This document shows positions 50,531 to 61,798 of a stretch of 64,000 nucleotides of DNA, piece after piece. The notes beneath the pieces are model-generated. The model had not been told where the DNA came from. It worked only from the letters and a program-made list of their open reading frames with translations, and did no database searches. The stretch's first letter is position 1. Each line of letters starts with the position of its first letter. The stretch is from Lactarius indigo (taxonomy: Eukaryota; Basidiomycota; Agaricomycetes; Russulales; Russulaceae). Both the position numbers and the translations under genes were made by a program. The stretch spans positions 1 to 64,000 of the forward strand of contig JAFKAC010000084.1 in NCBI GenBank assembly GCA_025766275.1. The letters run 5' to 3'.

Positions 50531-51248
50531 TGTAACGTTACAGTAGGAACGTTCAGCTCGGCGTGAGCAAGTCTGATCTTTCTATGTCAATGAGCGAGGG
50601 TTCAGCCGGTAATGGCAAGGTTTAAGTGGTTAACAAGGATCTCAGAGTATGACACAATACTCAAGATGTGAGTGGAGTTCAAGGGGGTTCAAGAGGTTCG
50701 ATGGTTCAGTAGAGAGTTACCCCAAGGGAATGGGAAAACAATGTATACTGTGATGGTAAAGAAGTCGAGTCTAAGGATACAAGCTACCTAGGGCCACGAC
50801 TTATATAGAAAAAGGTTTGTTTGTGCGGAACAAACAAATGGCGCAATCCGCAGCAAGCGTGAGAAGTAACACAGCAATCCGCAGCAAGCGTGAGAAGAAA
50901 GTACAGCAATCCACAGCAGGCATGGGAAAAAGAAGAAAGTGTGCACAGCTATCCGCAGTAAGTGTGAGAAGAAACAAGGATATAAAAGGCAAGTGAGACA
51001 TGTCTCAGTTTTAACAAAAGTGAGACACCTGCCATAAAAGGGTGCATTTAGCCCAAGTATAGTAGTAATAAAGACTTATAAGGACAATGAGTGTCTCATT
51101 GTCTCACTTTGCACTAGGAGAGAATCTTAAGGCTCCTAGTGCGCAGCAAGTCCAAGAAAGGGAAAGCCAAGAAAGGAAAGACTTTCCCGCGAACACAAGT
51201 GTAAGTAAGAAACTAATAGTAAAGTCAAAACAAGTCCAGTCTGTAACA
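50531..51248. mobile_element. L: solo LTR-like insertion in F Gag (718 bp)
   Basis: Begins TGTAACGTTACAG and ends GTCTGTAACA. Flanks are GGGTG (50526-50530) and GAGTG (51249-51253), a TSD with one mismatch. The interior has no coding potential and includes a four-unit tandem repeat. It interrupts F Gag before the capsid-like region. A TATA-like TTATATAG is at about 50799. Confidence 0.65.
50844..50975. repeat. Four imperfect tandem units in L
   Basis: Units starting CAATCCGCAGCAAGCGTGAG at 50844 and 50875, a diverged unit at 50907 (CAATCCACAGCAGGCATGGG) and another at 50949 (CTATCCGCAGTAAGTGTGAG), spaced 31-42 bp. Likely U3 promoter repeats. Confidence 0.8.
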
Positions 51249-51253
51249 GAGTG

Positions 51254-52571
51254 GATCTGGATCCGGCAGCACTCTTGCCATGACTAATGGCCCTCTCCAG
51301 GGTGCTGCACCAACGTTCTTCGACAGAAATCGAGCAAAGAGCATGCAGTTCCTACACAAATTTAATCAGTTCTGCTGTGTAAACCATATGAACGAGCACA
51401 TGGTTTCACCATACCAGCAAGTGGCACTCGCCCTCACACTTATTTGAGGGGCAGATGTCAAAAGCTGGAACCAAAGTCAGGATCAGAAACTGGAGGCAAA
51501 GATAAATCATGCCACCCAATTGCAGAAAACAACGAAAGGCTGTGGAACGAGTTTGTCGCCGATTTTAAGAACGCTTGGACCGACACCCTCAGCCAACAAA
51601 ACACATATGCAAAGCTAACGGCACTCACTATGACTGGCAATGCTATAGACGAGTACATCGCCAGATTCAAACAACTTGCAGAAGCCGCGGAATGGGATAT
51701 GACCGCAAAAGGGACAGTCGACCTTTTTCAATGGGGACTAAAGAAAGGATTACTCGTCACCTGCTTGAAGAGGGGAACTATGCCTGTTACCATGGACGAT
51801 TGGAAGTTAGCGACTAGGGAGGAAGTCCAAAGGTTCTGCACCATAACCAACTGCATTGCGTTGTTGGGAAAAGGCGCAGCGCCACCTCCGCCAAAGCCAC
51901 CAGCACCACGCATAACTAGCAGAAACGACGTAGTTCCTATGGACATCGACATCGTTACCACTTCCATTCAACGCCAAAGGACTCTGCAGGAACAAGCAGA
52001 ATGGGAGCGTTGTCAAAAGGAAGGATTATGCTTCCATTGTAAACAAACAGGACACCTATCCTGCAACTGTCCAAAAAAGAGACCAAATGTTAGTCAGGTA
52101 AATGAACTCGCCACTGCCCCTATAGCAACACCCACGACCAGTAACCCTGCTACACTGGATAAACAAACTCTAATCACCAGACTACTTGGACTCTCCACTG
52201 CAGACCGTCAACAAATGGTATCCCAAATGTTGATTGAGGTGGGCATTGACAATGATGACAATGAGGACAACAACACCACCATTAACATCATCTCCCAGGA
52301 AGATGGTTGTACACTTACCATTGACCTGAAAATCGACACTGACAATAGAGTCATTCCAGCCTTATTGGACTTGGGGGCCTCGGAAAACTTCATCGATCAG
52401 TCACTGGTCCAACAACTATGCATGTCCACAAAACCCATACCAATTAGAAAAGCTTACAATGCTGATGGAACACCCAATCAGTTCGGGACTATCATTGACG
52501 CATGCCCAGTGACGCTTACCTGGGACAACCACACGTATCATACACAGCTCTTTGTCATCGCACTGGGATGA
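51254..52571 (+). pseudogene. F Gag capsid, zinc knuckle and protease in one frame
   Basis: ATG 51280 opens MTNGPLQGAAPTFFDRNRAK, which matches the start of B's capsid-like region. There is a TGA near 51446 (before GADVKSWN) and a frameshift near 51525. The frame from NNERLWNEFVADFKNAWTDT is then open through CCHC CFHCKQTGHLSCNC to protease LLDLGASENFID (DLGA where relatives have DSGA), ending at TGA 52569 after VIALG. No Gag stop or frame change separates knuckle from protease, unlike A-E and G. Confidence 0.85.
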
Positions 52572-54330
52572 CCACAAGTTATCCTCAGTCATATGTGGTT
52601 TAGAGATACGAACCCAGACATTGACTGGCGCAACAATCAGCTATGAGGAGAAACTAGAATACTCGCCTTCATCCCTTGCAAAGCGATCAACACCAATGCA
52701 CAGCAGATGGCTGAGAAGTTCTGCTCGACCGCAGAGATGGCGTTACCATCACAGTATGAACAATATGCCATGGTTTTCTCGGAGGAAGCCACAAAACGTT
52801 TCCCACCCTCTCGAGTTGACGATCATGTGATCACACTTCTCCTGGATGCACCATCCACGCTTCAATGTAAAATATACCTGTTGAATGCTAAAGAGCTGGA
52901 ACATCTGGACAAATTTCTGCAGGAACACCTCAAAAAGGGCTACATTTGCAAGTCCAAATCTCACTACGCATCGTCCTTTTTCTTCCTAAAGAAAAAAGAT
53001 AAGAAATTGCGACCTGTACAGGATTACAAACCCCTTAACAAAATTATGGTTCATGATACATATCCAATCCCGCTAATCTCCAATATTTTAGATTGATTAG
53101 CGGACAAGACTCTCTTCATGAAATTCAACATTCGCTGGGGCTACAATAACATTTGGATTAAGGATGGCGATCAGTGGAAAGCCACATTTAAAACGCCTTG
53201 AGGTCTCTTCAAACCGATGGTAATGTACTTCAGGCTCACAAATTTGCCAGCCACCTTTGACCGGGCCATGAATCGCATCTTTCGCTCGCTCTTGAACAAG
53301 TATCCTGCAGAACTCTTCATCTATATGGATGACATTCTCATAGCCACCACTTGAGATCTTGCCCAACATCAACTCATCGTTCATGCCATTTTACAGGTTC
53401 TCTTAGACGAAAGTTACTTCTTGAAACTCTCTAAGTGTGAATTCGAACAAATGGAGATGGACTATCTTGGCATGACCATCACTAACAGCACCATACACAT
53501 GGGACTGGACAAAATCTCAGGTCTGCATGATTGGCCACGTACTCTCACTACAGTTAAACAAGTTCGCAGCATACTAGGCATCTTAGGATACCAACGCCCA
53601 TTCATCCCACGATATGCACACCTTGTGCAACCTCTTACACAGCTTCTGCGCAAAGACGTCCCTTTCGTCTGGACCGCAGAATGTACAAACACCCTTGACA
53701 CACTGCTCACTCTTGCTTGCTCCTGGCCTGCCCTCCGTCAGCTGGACCCCAACCTCCCTTATTTGATTCAAACCAACGCCTCTTTATATGCTATTGGTGC
53801 CATCCTTACCCAACCTGACTCTCATAACAAACCTCAGGTTGTTGGCTATTACTCCCAGGCATTCTCCACAGCTGAACAAAATTACAATGTATACGACCGT
53901 GAATTCCTGGCCCTTGTACATGGTCTGGAACATTGGCGACACCTCCTTGTTGCCGCCCGTCACCCTGTTACTGTCTTTACCAATCATGCCAATCTTCTTC
54001 ACTATCGTTCTCCCCAACACATCAATCGATGCATTGCGCATCTTGTCAATATTTTGGCTGATTACGACCTTCACCTCCACCACGTACCTGGTCCCACCTT
54101 ACATGCTGACACTCTGTCCCATCATCCGTCTCTCACCCCAACAACTGATGATAACACTGGTGTTGTAGTCCTGCCCGATGCTTACTTTATCAACGTTGCC
54201 CATACAACTTCGCTTGATGACCACTGCTGCCAACTCCAAGTTACCCATCTTCCCAATGATTGGGTCGATTGCTATCAGCTCACGCGATCCATCAATGCTC
54301 CACATTGCTCCACATCTTGCATATCACCAC
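52572..54330 (+). pseudogene. F Pol: RT and RNase H, decayed
   Basis: Same frame as the protease. It holds RT fingers (SSFFFLKKKDKKLRPVQDYK), motif A FNIRWGYNN (catalytic Asp to Asn at 53127-53129), YMDDILIA, and RNase H IQTNASLYAIGAIL (Asp to Asn at 53775-53777). TGA codons lie after ILD (53094), FKTP (about 53200) and IATT (about 53352); relatives have Arg at most of these positions. The frame changes by +1 between about 54180 and 54300. Confidence 0.87.
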
Positions 54331-55956
54331 GATCACCTTGTGGTCGTGGACAACCTCCTGCTTAGGAGGGGGGTGATTGAATCATTTCATGATTCAATTA
54401 CTGCCGGACACCCTGGCCAAACAAAAACACTTGATGCCATACAACAACACTATTGGTGGCCTAACATGAGGAAGGATATCATCAATTATGTCACAGGCTG
54501 CCATGTATGTCAGTCCAACAAAAACCTGCCGAATCACCCAAAACCACCGATATCTCCCATCTACCCATCGGAGTCCATGCTACCCTTTCAGGTTGTTGCT
54601 CTCAATTTCATCACTAAACTTCCCAAATCAGGAAAATATGATACAATCCTCACAATATCGGATCAAGGATGTTCTAAGGCAAGCATCTTCATACCTTGTC
54701 GAGAAGCAAGCAATGCTGCACTGGTAGCAGCACTTTATCTGCAACACGTAGTGCCTCATTACGGACTCCCCTCTAAGGTCATATCAGATCGCAATCCGTG
54801 GTTTACAGCCTCATTCTCGAGGGCATTGTGCGCCACCCTAGATGTGGAACAAAACATCAGTACCGCCTATCATCCACAAACGGATGGGCAATCTGAGCGT
54901 ACTAACCAACATCTAGAGCAATACTTATGCATCTTTTCCAATTACCAACAAAACGACTGGTCCCAATGGCTGCCCATCGCGCAATATACGCTCAACGCCT
55001 GGAGATCCGAAACTACAAACAAAACACCTTTTGAACTCCTTATCGGCTTCACTCCCTACGTACACCAGCCCCCAACTGCCACTTTGTTGTCACCAGATGC
55101 CACAAAATGTCTCGATCGCTTAAAAGAGGTTCGATCACAGGCCAAGGAAGTGATGAAATCTGTGCAGTTATCATGGGTGAAAGATACATGCTATCAACCC
55201 TATCATATTGGTGACAAGGTATGGCTGGAGGTGACAAATCTAAAAACAACACACCCAACTGCCAAACTAGCACCACAACGTTATGGCCCCTTCCTTATCT
55301 CATGTCGCATCTCTGATGTCACGTATGGACTGAAACTACCAGCTATGTGGCGTATCCATAATACATTCCATGCAGGATTACTAACACCATGTAAAACCAC
55401 CAGTATCAATGGTAAAGAAGCCCAGAACCCACCTCCGGAGCTTATCGAAGGAGAAGAAGAGTGGGAAGTTGAACAACTTCTCGACTATTGACTCTTCAGA
55501 CAGCAGAAAACGCCACAATATCTTGTTTGGTGGTAAGGGTACATGCCAGTGCATGACAGCTGGGAACCGGAGTCGAATTTATGAATGCCTGATCTTATTC
55601 GTGAATATAAAGCCGCTCATGTTGCCACCATCTATCTCACCACACCTATGGATCCCGACACCCCTCGACACCCCCACAGTACCTGTGGATATCTGATCAA
55701 GATACTCCATCCTGGTTGCACGCTCAGGTCAACAGGGAAGTCGAATGATGGGCTAACATTGGAGCCACTTACAATGCATTGGAGAACTCACTGTGTTCAC
55801 ATGAAGACATGTGGGGCCTCAGCACATACATCACACCGCAAGGCCTACACCACCATCACTCTCAGGCTCGCACTAACTGATGTCAGCGACTACTTAGAGA
55901 AGCGCTCGAGTGCATCGCACAGGAAGAGTAGGAAGCCCCATGGGATGGACCACAGT
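54178..55956 (+). pseudogene. F Pol: integrase and chromodomain, decayed
   Basis: Integrase zinc region HPGQTKTLDAIQQHYWWPNM ... CHVCQSNK. DDE reads ALNFITKL (first catalytic Asp to Asn, 54604-54606), VISDRNPWF and DGQSERTNQ. GPY/F module RYGPFLISCRIS. The chromodomain begins WEVEQLLDY, then TGA (55489), LFRQQKTPQYLVWW, TAA, GYMPVHDSWEPESNL, TGA. The tail is open to insertion J. Confidence 0.87.
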
Positions 55957-56385
55957 TGTCATGAACGCCCCATATTTTTCCTATTTCTCTCTTCTTTTCC
56001 ATTCTTCTTTCACTCCTTTGCGTTGCTGGCATCCGCTCTGCTGGCATCTGTCCTGCTGGCATTACGTTGCCTCGATGGCACTGATGCCTGCTTTGCTGGC
56101 ATTCTATCGCCTCGCTGGCACTCCCAGACATTAGCTATATAAACCCTGTAGTAAGCCCTGTATTTCCTTAGCTTTGGCTTCGTCAATATACTGTCTAGTT
56201 CCCTCGACACTTTCCTCTCATCTCTACCACAGCCCTCTTCTCTGAAGCCTTGTTACCTTGAGCTACATCAAGGAACATCCACAGACTTAGGTGCCGTTCT
56301 GCTCAGCAGCGGACCAACTCAGTACCCTTTGCCTAAGGCAGGGCCTGTTACAGAACCAATGCACGCCCCGACAGTGGCGTGACAA
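55957..56385 (+). mobile_element. J: solo LTR (429 bp) in F Pol tail
   Basis: TGTCATGAACGCC..GTGGCGTGACA with TSD ACAGT at 55952-55956 and 56386-56390. TATATAAA at 56136. AGCTTTGGCTT at 56170-56180 lies 34 bp downstream, the position of the self-primer in other families. Its R region resembles B (AGACTTGGCTT). Five GCTGGCAT-like boxes precede the TATA. Confidence 0.9.
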
Positions 56386-57567
56386 CAGTCTCCTGTTACC
56401 CTGACTGCCATTCCAACATCTGACGTTCCACAGCTTACTCTACCATCGCCCATCAACCATCCATCCCTGCCTCCTCAACCCGCCAACCCACAAGGCACTA
56501 GTCGACCTCAGCCGCTCCTCACTAACATAGAATGACCAGACCGTAACTGGACGATGACTCTCCTGATGAATGACTATCTCATGGAGATACCACTCGCCGA
56601 CGGTTCTCACGGAAGGGTGCCCTACGCACAATACCTTATCGACCAGCATGACTGGCCGGTCATCATCACCACGGAAGGACAAGGACAGCCGATATACTAT
56701 GGCCCACTTTTTGCCAAACCTTGTAACAGCCCCAATGATCCCAGTGACACTACCAAGTTCAAAGACATCTTTCGCCCCAACCATCCAGCGCGGCAGGAAG
56801 TAGATCAGGCACTGTATCTGCTAGCTGACCCTGGGATTAGCACAGATGTTTTTCATCTGTGGGCCTCAGTCGCACGACGAGATCAATTGGTGGCCCGCAT
56901 GAAGGAGACTGAACGCACCTGGAGCGAGTGGAGTACGGAGGCGGACAAAATCAATACACACCTGGCCAACACATGCGCATTCATGCAGTTACACCCTTTC
57001 CTATCTGACCCCATCACTATGACCCTCCAGTTCGCCACAATTTGGATGAACAATATGGACTGTCACCTCAATCACCATCACATTCCTGTCATCAGCTCTG
57101 CCATCACCCTGCCCATGCCCCCTCACCAACCTCTGCAGATGTACATGCAAACCGTGCAAGTCACACGACACACACAGTTCCTGACTCTCCACAAGGAGTC
57201 TTCCATTGCCAGCAAAAACACCCACGAAGACCAACATGCGACTCGACATGACTGTCATGGCCTGCCGGCGTGTTCTTACTGTGACAACAAGCAGCACCTG
57301 TCATTTGAGTGCCGGACACCACACTCACGCTGCACCGACTGGTGCGTCTGCCATGTACCAACTACACACGCTCACAGTTGCACTTACTGCGCCTGGCTCG
57401 CCATCTTAGGCCACACTGTTGATTGAGAACATGCCACACAAATAACAGCTCAACTCCGTGCACAACAATGTGGTATGCCCTATGAGCATCCCTCCCACTA
57501 CGTCTTTTGCCATGACTACGACTTTTCACATGCTCTAGACTCTGACAATCGAGACAATTGCGTCTAG
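56386..57567 (+). pseudogene. F Pol tail: small domain, helix, Cys/His region
   Basis: After J the frame has a TGA near 56533, then is open from ATG 56554 to TGA 57424. It reads MEIPLADGSHGRVPYAQYLI and PIYYGPLFAKP, matching the small tail domain of E. A charged helix follows (ARRDQLVARMKETERTWSEW), and then CSYCDNKQHLSFEC, a CCHC knuckle matching the first tail knuckle of B, and a further Cys/His cluster. Weakly coding sequence runs on to a TAG at about 57565, before the purine tract. Confidence 0.8.
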
Positions 57568-57578
57568 AAGGGGGGCTA

Positions 57579-57920
57579 TGTCACACATACGTGACATCAC
57601 GGTCACAATGCGGACACATCACATCGATTGCCAGTGGTATTTCGTTCTTCTGCCAGCTCAAATAGCCATGTATCATGAGATTCTGCCAGCTCATTAGGAG
57701 CTTCATAAATACAGAAAACAGTCACGAAAATCACAGTATGTACGAGTACTTAAGGAGTAGTGTAGAGTAGCACAAAACTTGTCTACTCTTCATCTTTCAA
57801 TCTAGTCTGTTACCTTCTCACTTGTGCAAACAAAGTGCCAAGTCAGCATCTTTTATCTGCTTTAAAAAGCAGAATTCTCAAACACTCGAAAGTCACAGAC
57901 GGTCAACTGGAACTGTGACA
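57579..57920 (+). repeat. F 3' LTR (342 bp)
   Basis: TGTCACACATACG..GAACTGTGACA, preceded by the purine run AGAAGGGGGGCTA (57566-57578), followed by TSD CACCT. Confidence 0.95.
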
Positions 57921-58481
57921 CACCTGCTCCTGGTACCGAATCCGTTATTTTGGTCTAATCGCTGATTGCTCCATTCCAGTTAGGCTAGCATTCTCAATCA
58001 TCAGCTGATGACCCCAAGTGAGCAGCTAGCGAACACCAGTGAGACAAAAAAAAAAACACACACACAAGCCCTAGCTTTTCTGTGTCTACAAGAGATTTTG
58101 TTATTCATTACAGTAGACCTAGCAGTAGAGGAAACCAGCATAGGACAACCACCAAAGACAATAACCGAGGCAAAAGAGTGCCATGGAATTTTCTGGCATA
58201 GCAAAATACACATGCACTACATGGCCGAATTCACGTGAGGTCTCCCTAGTTAGACATGCACATGTGTGATGTCTTTGGCCATGTAGTCTCCAGGTTTATA
58301 TGCCACACACCATCATTGATTGTCTGCTTTTGCTCGCTTCATTCCATTTCACTTCATTATCTTTGTTTTCTTGGTGCCTACACTCCAACTTTGGCTGGTT
58401 AGAACTCTAGTTGTTTAATTGTTCTGGTTAGACCTCTGGGCTGTTTCATTTGTTTCACGATCAAAAACTGCACATTGTTAC
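57921..58481. other. Non-retroelement flank, no gene recognised
   Basis: AT-rich sequence with an A-run and CA repeat near 58045-58070. A TATA-like TTTATATG (about 58296) is followed by a pyrimidine-rich stretch (58320-58375) that would suit a fungal promoter, but no convincing ORF follows before 58482. Confidence 0.4.
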
Positions 58482-60044
58482 TGTAAGGGCCTGTTTGGCG
58501 CACCTGTTGCGCCATGGTGCATCCACCAAAAAAAAAAAAGTGTCCCATGTATGTGCCATGGGGCAAAGTTGCTGTTCGGTGCACATTCCACTGAGGGGTT
58601 GGCAAAGAGATCCCATGACGCAGCCCTATCAAACTGGCGCAGTAAAAATACTTGTTTCCCACTTTTGATTCCCTGTGCCAACATCACCTGAATCATGACT
58701 GTAACCCATGAAACACAATTAGTAATATATTTATTTAGATCTTAATTAAACTTGGTAATACATATATGGCCTTATCTACATCACAAAGTGTGCACAAGTT
58801 GCTTGTATTTGCATACACTTGTGCACACTCATACACACACACAGAATGAGTGGCATTTTGCATTATTCACTACAACAACAATGTCAACATTACTTCTACT
58901 ACACATGTGATGAGGGCGCACTGTATGAATACTGTATGCATTTGTGAGGTATATGGGTGGTGTACACCCTTGTGGGATTGCAGTCAGCCATGAAGTCACA
59001 AATACTCAACAAACTTGTTGAGATTGTTGTTGGAATTTGGAAAATACTCGACCCTGGAAATTAGGCTTTTGGGCATCTTTCAGTAAATTTGGGGCTCAGG
59101 GTTCCTCACACTTTTGATCTCAGGTCCGGGAGTTGTTATATTAGGAGACAGGTGTGTTGTGTGAAGCATCACAACAGGTCGTGCAGACTTCTGCATGGCT
59201 CCAAACTTCGTATATGTGTTCTATACATTTGGAGAGATACTACGTTCAAGCAGATAGAGCCATGCAAATGTGCATCATGCCTGGGAGTACAACATGTGAG
59301 AAACTTTGGCAATACATGGACCAGCAACACAACAGATTGTGCACACTTTTGCACCTCATGAAATGTGATGGTCCTTATTATACCGGCCATAGATTCATTA
59401 AAATCCAGTCGCTAAGTGTGCGCGTGAGTGCTGCATGCTCAGGAACTCAAACAGAGGGCCTCGTTGAGCCCAGCTGAGATCTGAAGTCCTGGGAAAGTTC
59501 TTCTCTATTTTTTAAAGTAATAAATACAGGGAATTTATATAAGTACAGGTATTGATATAATGTGCAATTGCTGGAGTGGAGACCAGGGGGCAACTGAGGG
59601 AGGTCACAAAACCATCGGAAATGTAGTGCGGGAAAAGTCCAAGTTGTCCAAAGCCAGTGGAACATGGTGTGAAAAAGTGTGAGCCAGTTGAGCAGTGGAG
59701 GAGAGTGACAAGCCCTTCTGAATCGTCCAGAGTATAGCTCAAGTGACATCCAAGGTACTTATGCAAGTGTGCAACCTTGTGCTCAAACATTTGAACAGGG
59801 AGGGCCACTAACAATCTCAATATTGTTATTACTAATGTCTTCAATAACAGTGACTAGTCACCTCTGTGATGCATTGTCACCACACATGATGGATGCATGG
59901 GACAAAAACAATGTATTTACTTTTGGTGCAGAGGGGCATTCAGAGACATGGAATGTCACCCCATGGGAACTCATTCCCCCAACCGGGGGAATGCATTCTC
60001 ACGTTGCGCCGTGATGCTGCATTCCCTGCACTGAACAGGCCCTA
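58482..60044. mobile_element. Possible hAT-like non-autonomous DNA element
   Basis: The left end reads TGTAAGGGCCTGTTTGGCGC; the right end, on the complement, reads TAGGGCCTGTTCAGTGCA. They share AGGGCCTGTT and part of the next bases as terminal inverted repeats. The 8-bp flanks ATTGTTAC (58474-58481) and ATTGTTGT (60045-60052) agree at six of eight positions, the TSD length of hAT elements. No transposase was recognised; internal ORFs are short. Confidence 0.35.
59972..59993. repeat. Perfect 9-bp inverted repeat
   Basis: CATTCCCCC-AACC-GGGGGAATG near the right end of the putative DNA element. Possible sub-terminal transposase site or simple cruciform. Confidence 0.6.
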
Positions 60045-60441
60045 ATTGTTGTGCCTACCTATGTACACCCATCAAAAAATACAATAGGGGTGCAATGCTC
60101 ATCGTGCTAACTAACACAAGTTGCAAACATGTTAAAAATTGTTTGACCCTGTCTGCAATTGCCGCATAAGACCAACTTTCGATTGAGCATCAATCCAGTT
60201 TTCTGGCTCTAATCAGCTGTGTACTAGCGGGCAGATAGACCCCTTGTGAATTGCATGGGGGAATTCTCTTTTCTTTCCCCTCCATATGTACTGTCCTCTG
60301 CAAGGTAGTAAAATTTTAGAGTAAAATTATTTTTTTCTCATGTGGCTAGTTGGTCCCCCATTGGGCAATCAATGTGTGTGTGTCTGATCTTGCAATGTGA
60401 CACAATTGTTGAGAAAAGTGTTCACTAGCTTGTCTGCCCCC

Positions 60442-60744
60442 ATGGATAATGTGCCATTGGAGGACCAGGTGGAATTCCTGGCGGCACAGTGGATGAGTGT
60501 CAAACAATTTGAGGAAGCTGGTGAGACTTGATTCATATGTTTTCAGGGACAATTCTGAACTGCACACAACCAGGAATTATTTGTTGCAAGGGCCCATTCT
60601 CAAAGGAGGAGATGCAAAAAATTCACGACACCATACAGATGTACCAGAAGGTGTGTATGACGTCAAGACTGGTAACTCTCTTTCAGCTCCCCACCTATCT
60701 CTGTCCAGGAAAACAACTTGGATGACAAGTGATTGGATGGTTTG
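60442..60744 (+). pseudogene. Possible upstream exons of the REB1-like gene
   Basis: ATG 60442 opens MDNVPLEDQVEFLAAQWMSV, then hits a stop at 60527. A second open stretch contains CCKGPFSKEEMQKIHDTIQM, plausible for the region before the Myb repeats. The only GT..AG that would join them (60521-60546) is 26 bp, too short for an intron, so the gene is either broken here or modelled wrongly. Confidence 0.3.
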
Positions 60745-61729
60745 ATACACTCTCTTGAGCCTGCGAAGAGATTTTGGAGCCATATCGGTCAGTGTTTATT
60801 TGGTTTGTCTTGCATACTCACACTGATGTGGCCTCAGCCCATGCTGTGCCCCAGAGGGGGGTAAAGTCGATCTTTTATCATGTTTGGCATGCATGCAACT
60901 ACCTCAGAAAGGCTGGGAAGTGGAGTGCAGGAGAGGACAAACAACTGCAAATGTAGGTACATCCTTGACGCATGCTATTGTCTGACCCTCCAACCTAGAG
61001 CTGTCCAGAAGCATGGAAAGAACCGGGTCACTGTTGCAGACTCAGTGCAGCATTCAGCCACCGATTGTAGCAACTGGTTCCATCAGCACATACAATATAT
61101 GGAAATTAAACAGAAAGGTGAGTCTCAAAGATTGCATCACTGACTTTTCTCCTTATGCATCTGACACTGTGCATGTTCAAAAGGGGACTGGTCATTGGAG
61201 GAGGAGGGCCAACTCTTACATGCAATTGAGGGATTGGCTCAGGATGGTAAATCAGACATGTCAGCTCGAGGATTCTGGGTTTTCGTGTCAAAGGCAATGG
61301 GTGCAACATGGACACCAAAGCAATGTCAAAGTAAATGGTGTGTTCTTCACTCTCTTATAACATTGTTGTGTCCATGTGATCCTACAGGTCTGACACACTC
61401 ATGGGGAAAGCGTGGAAAGAAGATGATACCTACATTCTGTTATGCAAGTACATGTCGTGTGCTGTTAATTTTGTGTTGACCAACCACCAAGTGTATAGGA
61501 TCACTTCTCTTGATGTCAACAACGAAAATGACATTGACTGGAGGTCTCTCAGTGATCCCATGTGGAACATGTGGAGCAACCATTTCCTTCGGCAAAAATG
61601 GAGACAGCTGAAAGCCTCCTGTAATACCGATGGTATCATGTGTCACTGTGGTGGGTACATGGCATCTATCCTGTCCAGTGTTTCCACCTCATATCCATGA
61701 TAGATGTCATATATCACCTTGTGACCTGA
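60745..61729 (+). pseudogene. REB1/TTF1-like Myb-domain protein, 3' part
   Basis: Host-type gene fragment with short introns. Exons are about 60745-60787, 60838-60952, 60999-61117, 61184-61337, 61388-61650 and 61704-61729 (stop TGA 61727); introns are 46-66 bp with GT..AG ends. The joined product reads FWSHIAHAVPQRGVKSIFYH, a Myb repeat GKWSAGEDKQLQIAVQKHG, a second repeat GDWSLEEEGQLLHAIEGL ... WTPKQCQSKW, then DIDWRSLSDPMWNMWSNHFL and QKWRQLK. This order fits fungal REB1/TTF1 rDNA-terminator proteins (family knowledge). Changes such as RSATDC to HSATDC, and Arg to Trp in SNWF, fit CpG decay. Upstream exons are doubtful, so it may be a pseudogene. Confidence 0.65.
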
Positions 61730-61798
61730 GTCTCTGCAAGAAGACAAGCGCCTATGCTGTAGTATGCATGTCCACACCTCTGTCACCTTCACCACTGT

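Larger units (their letters stand above)
49671..57920 (+). mobile_element. Element F: old, divergent Ty3/gypsy chromovirus carrying L and J
   Basis: LTRs of 341 and 342 bp with TSD CACCT (49666-49670 and 57921-57925). About 7.1 kb without the two solo LTRs. Gag and protease share one frame. It is heavily decayed: several TGA codons, frameshifts near 51525 and between about 54180 and 54300, and Asp-to-Asn changes in RT motif A, RNase H and integrase. Gag and Pol sequence are closest to B among elements here. Confidence 0.93.

Noticed and set aside
50844..50975. CRISPR-like spaced repeats
   Set aside because: Units are imperfect, unequally spaced and sit in a solo LTR of a eukaryotic element; there are no cas genes.
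60521..60546. Intron joining the first REB1-like exon
   Set aside because: GT..AG are present but 26 bp is too short for a spliceosomal intron; the other introns here are 46-66 bp.
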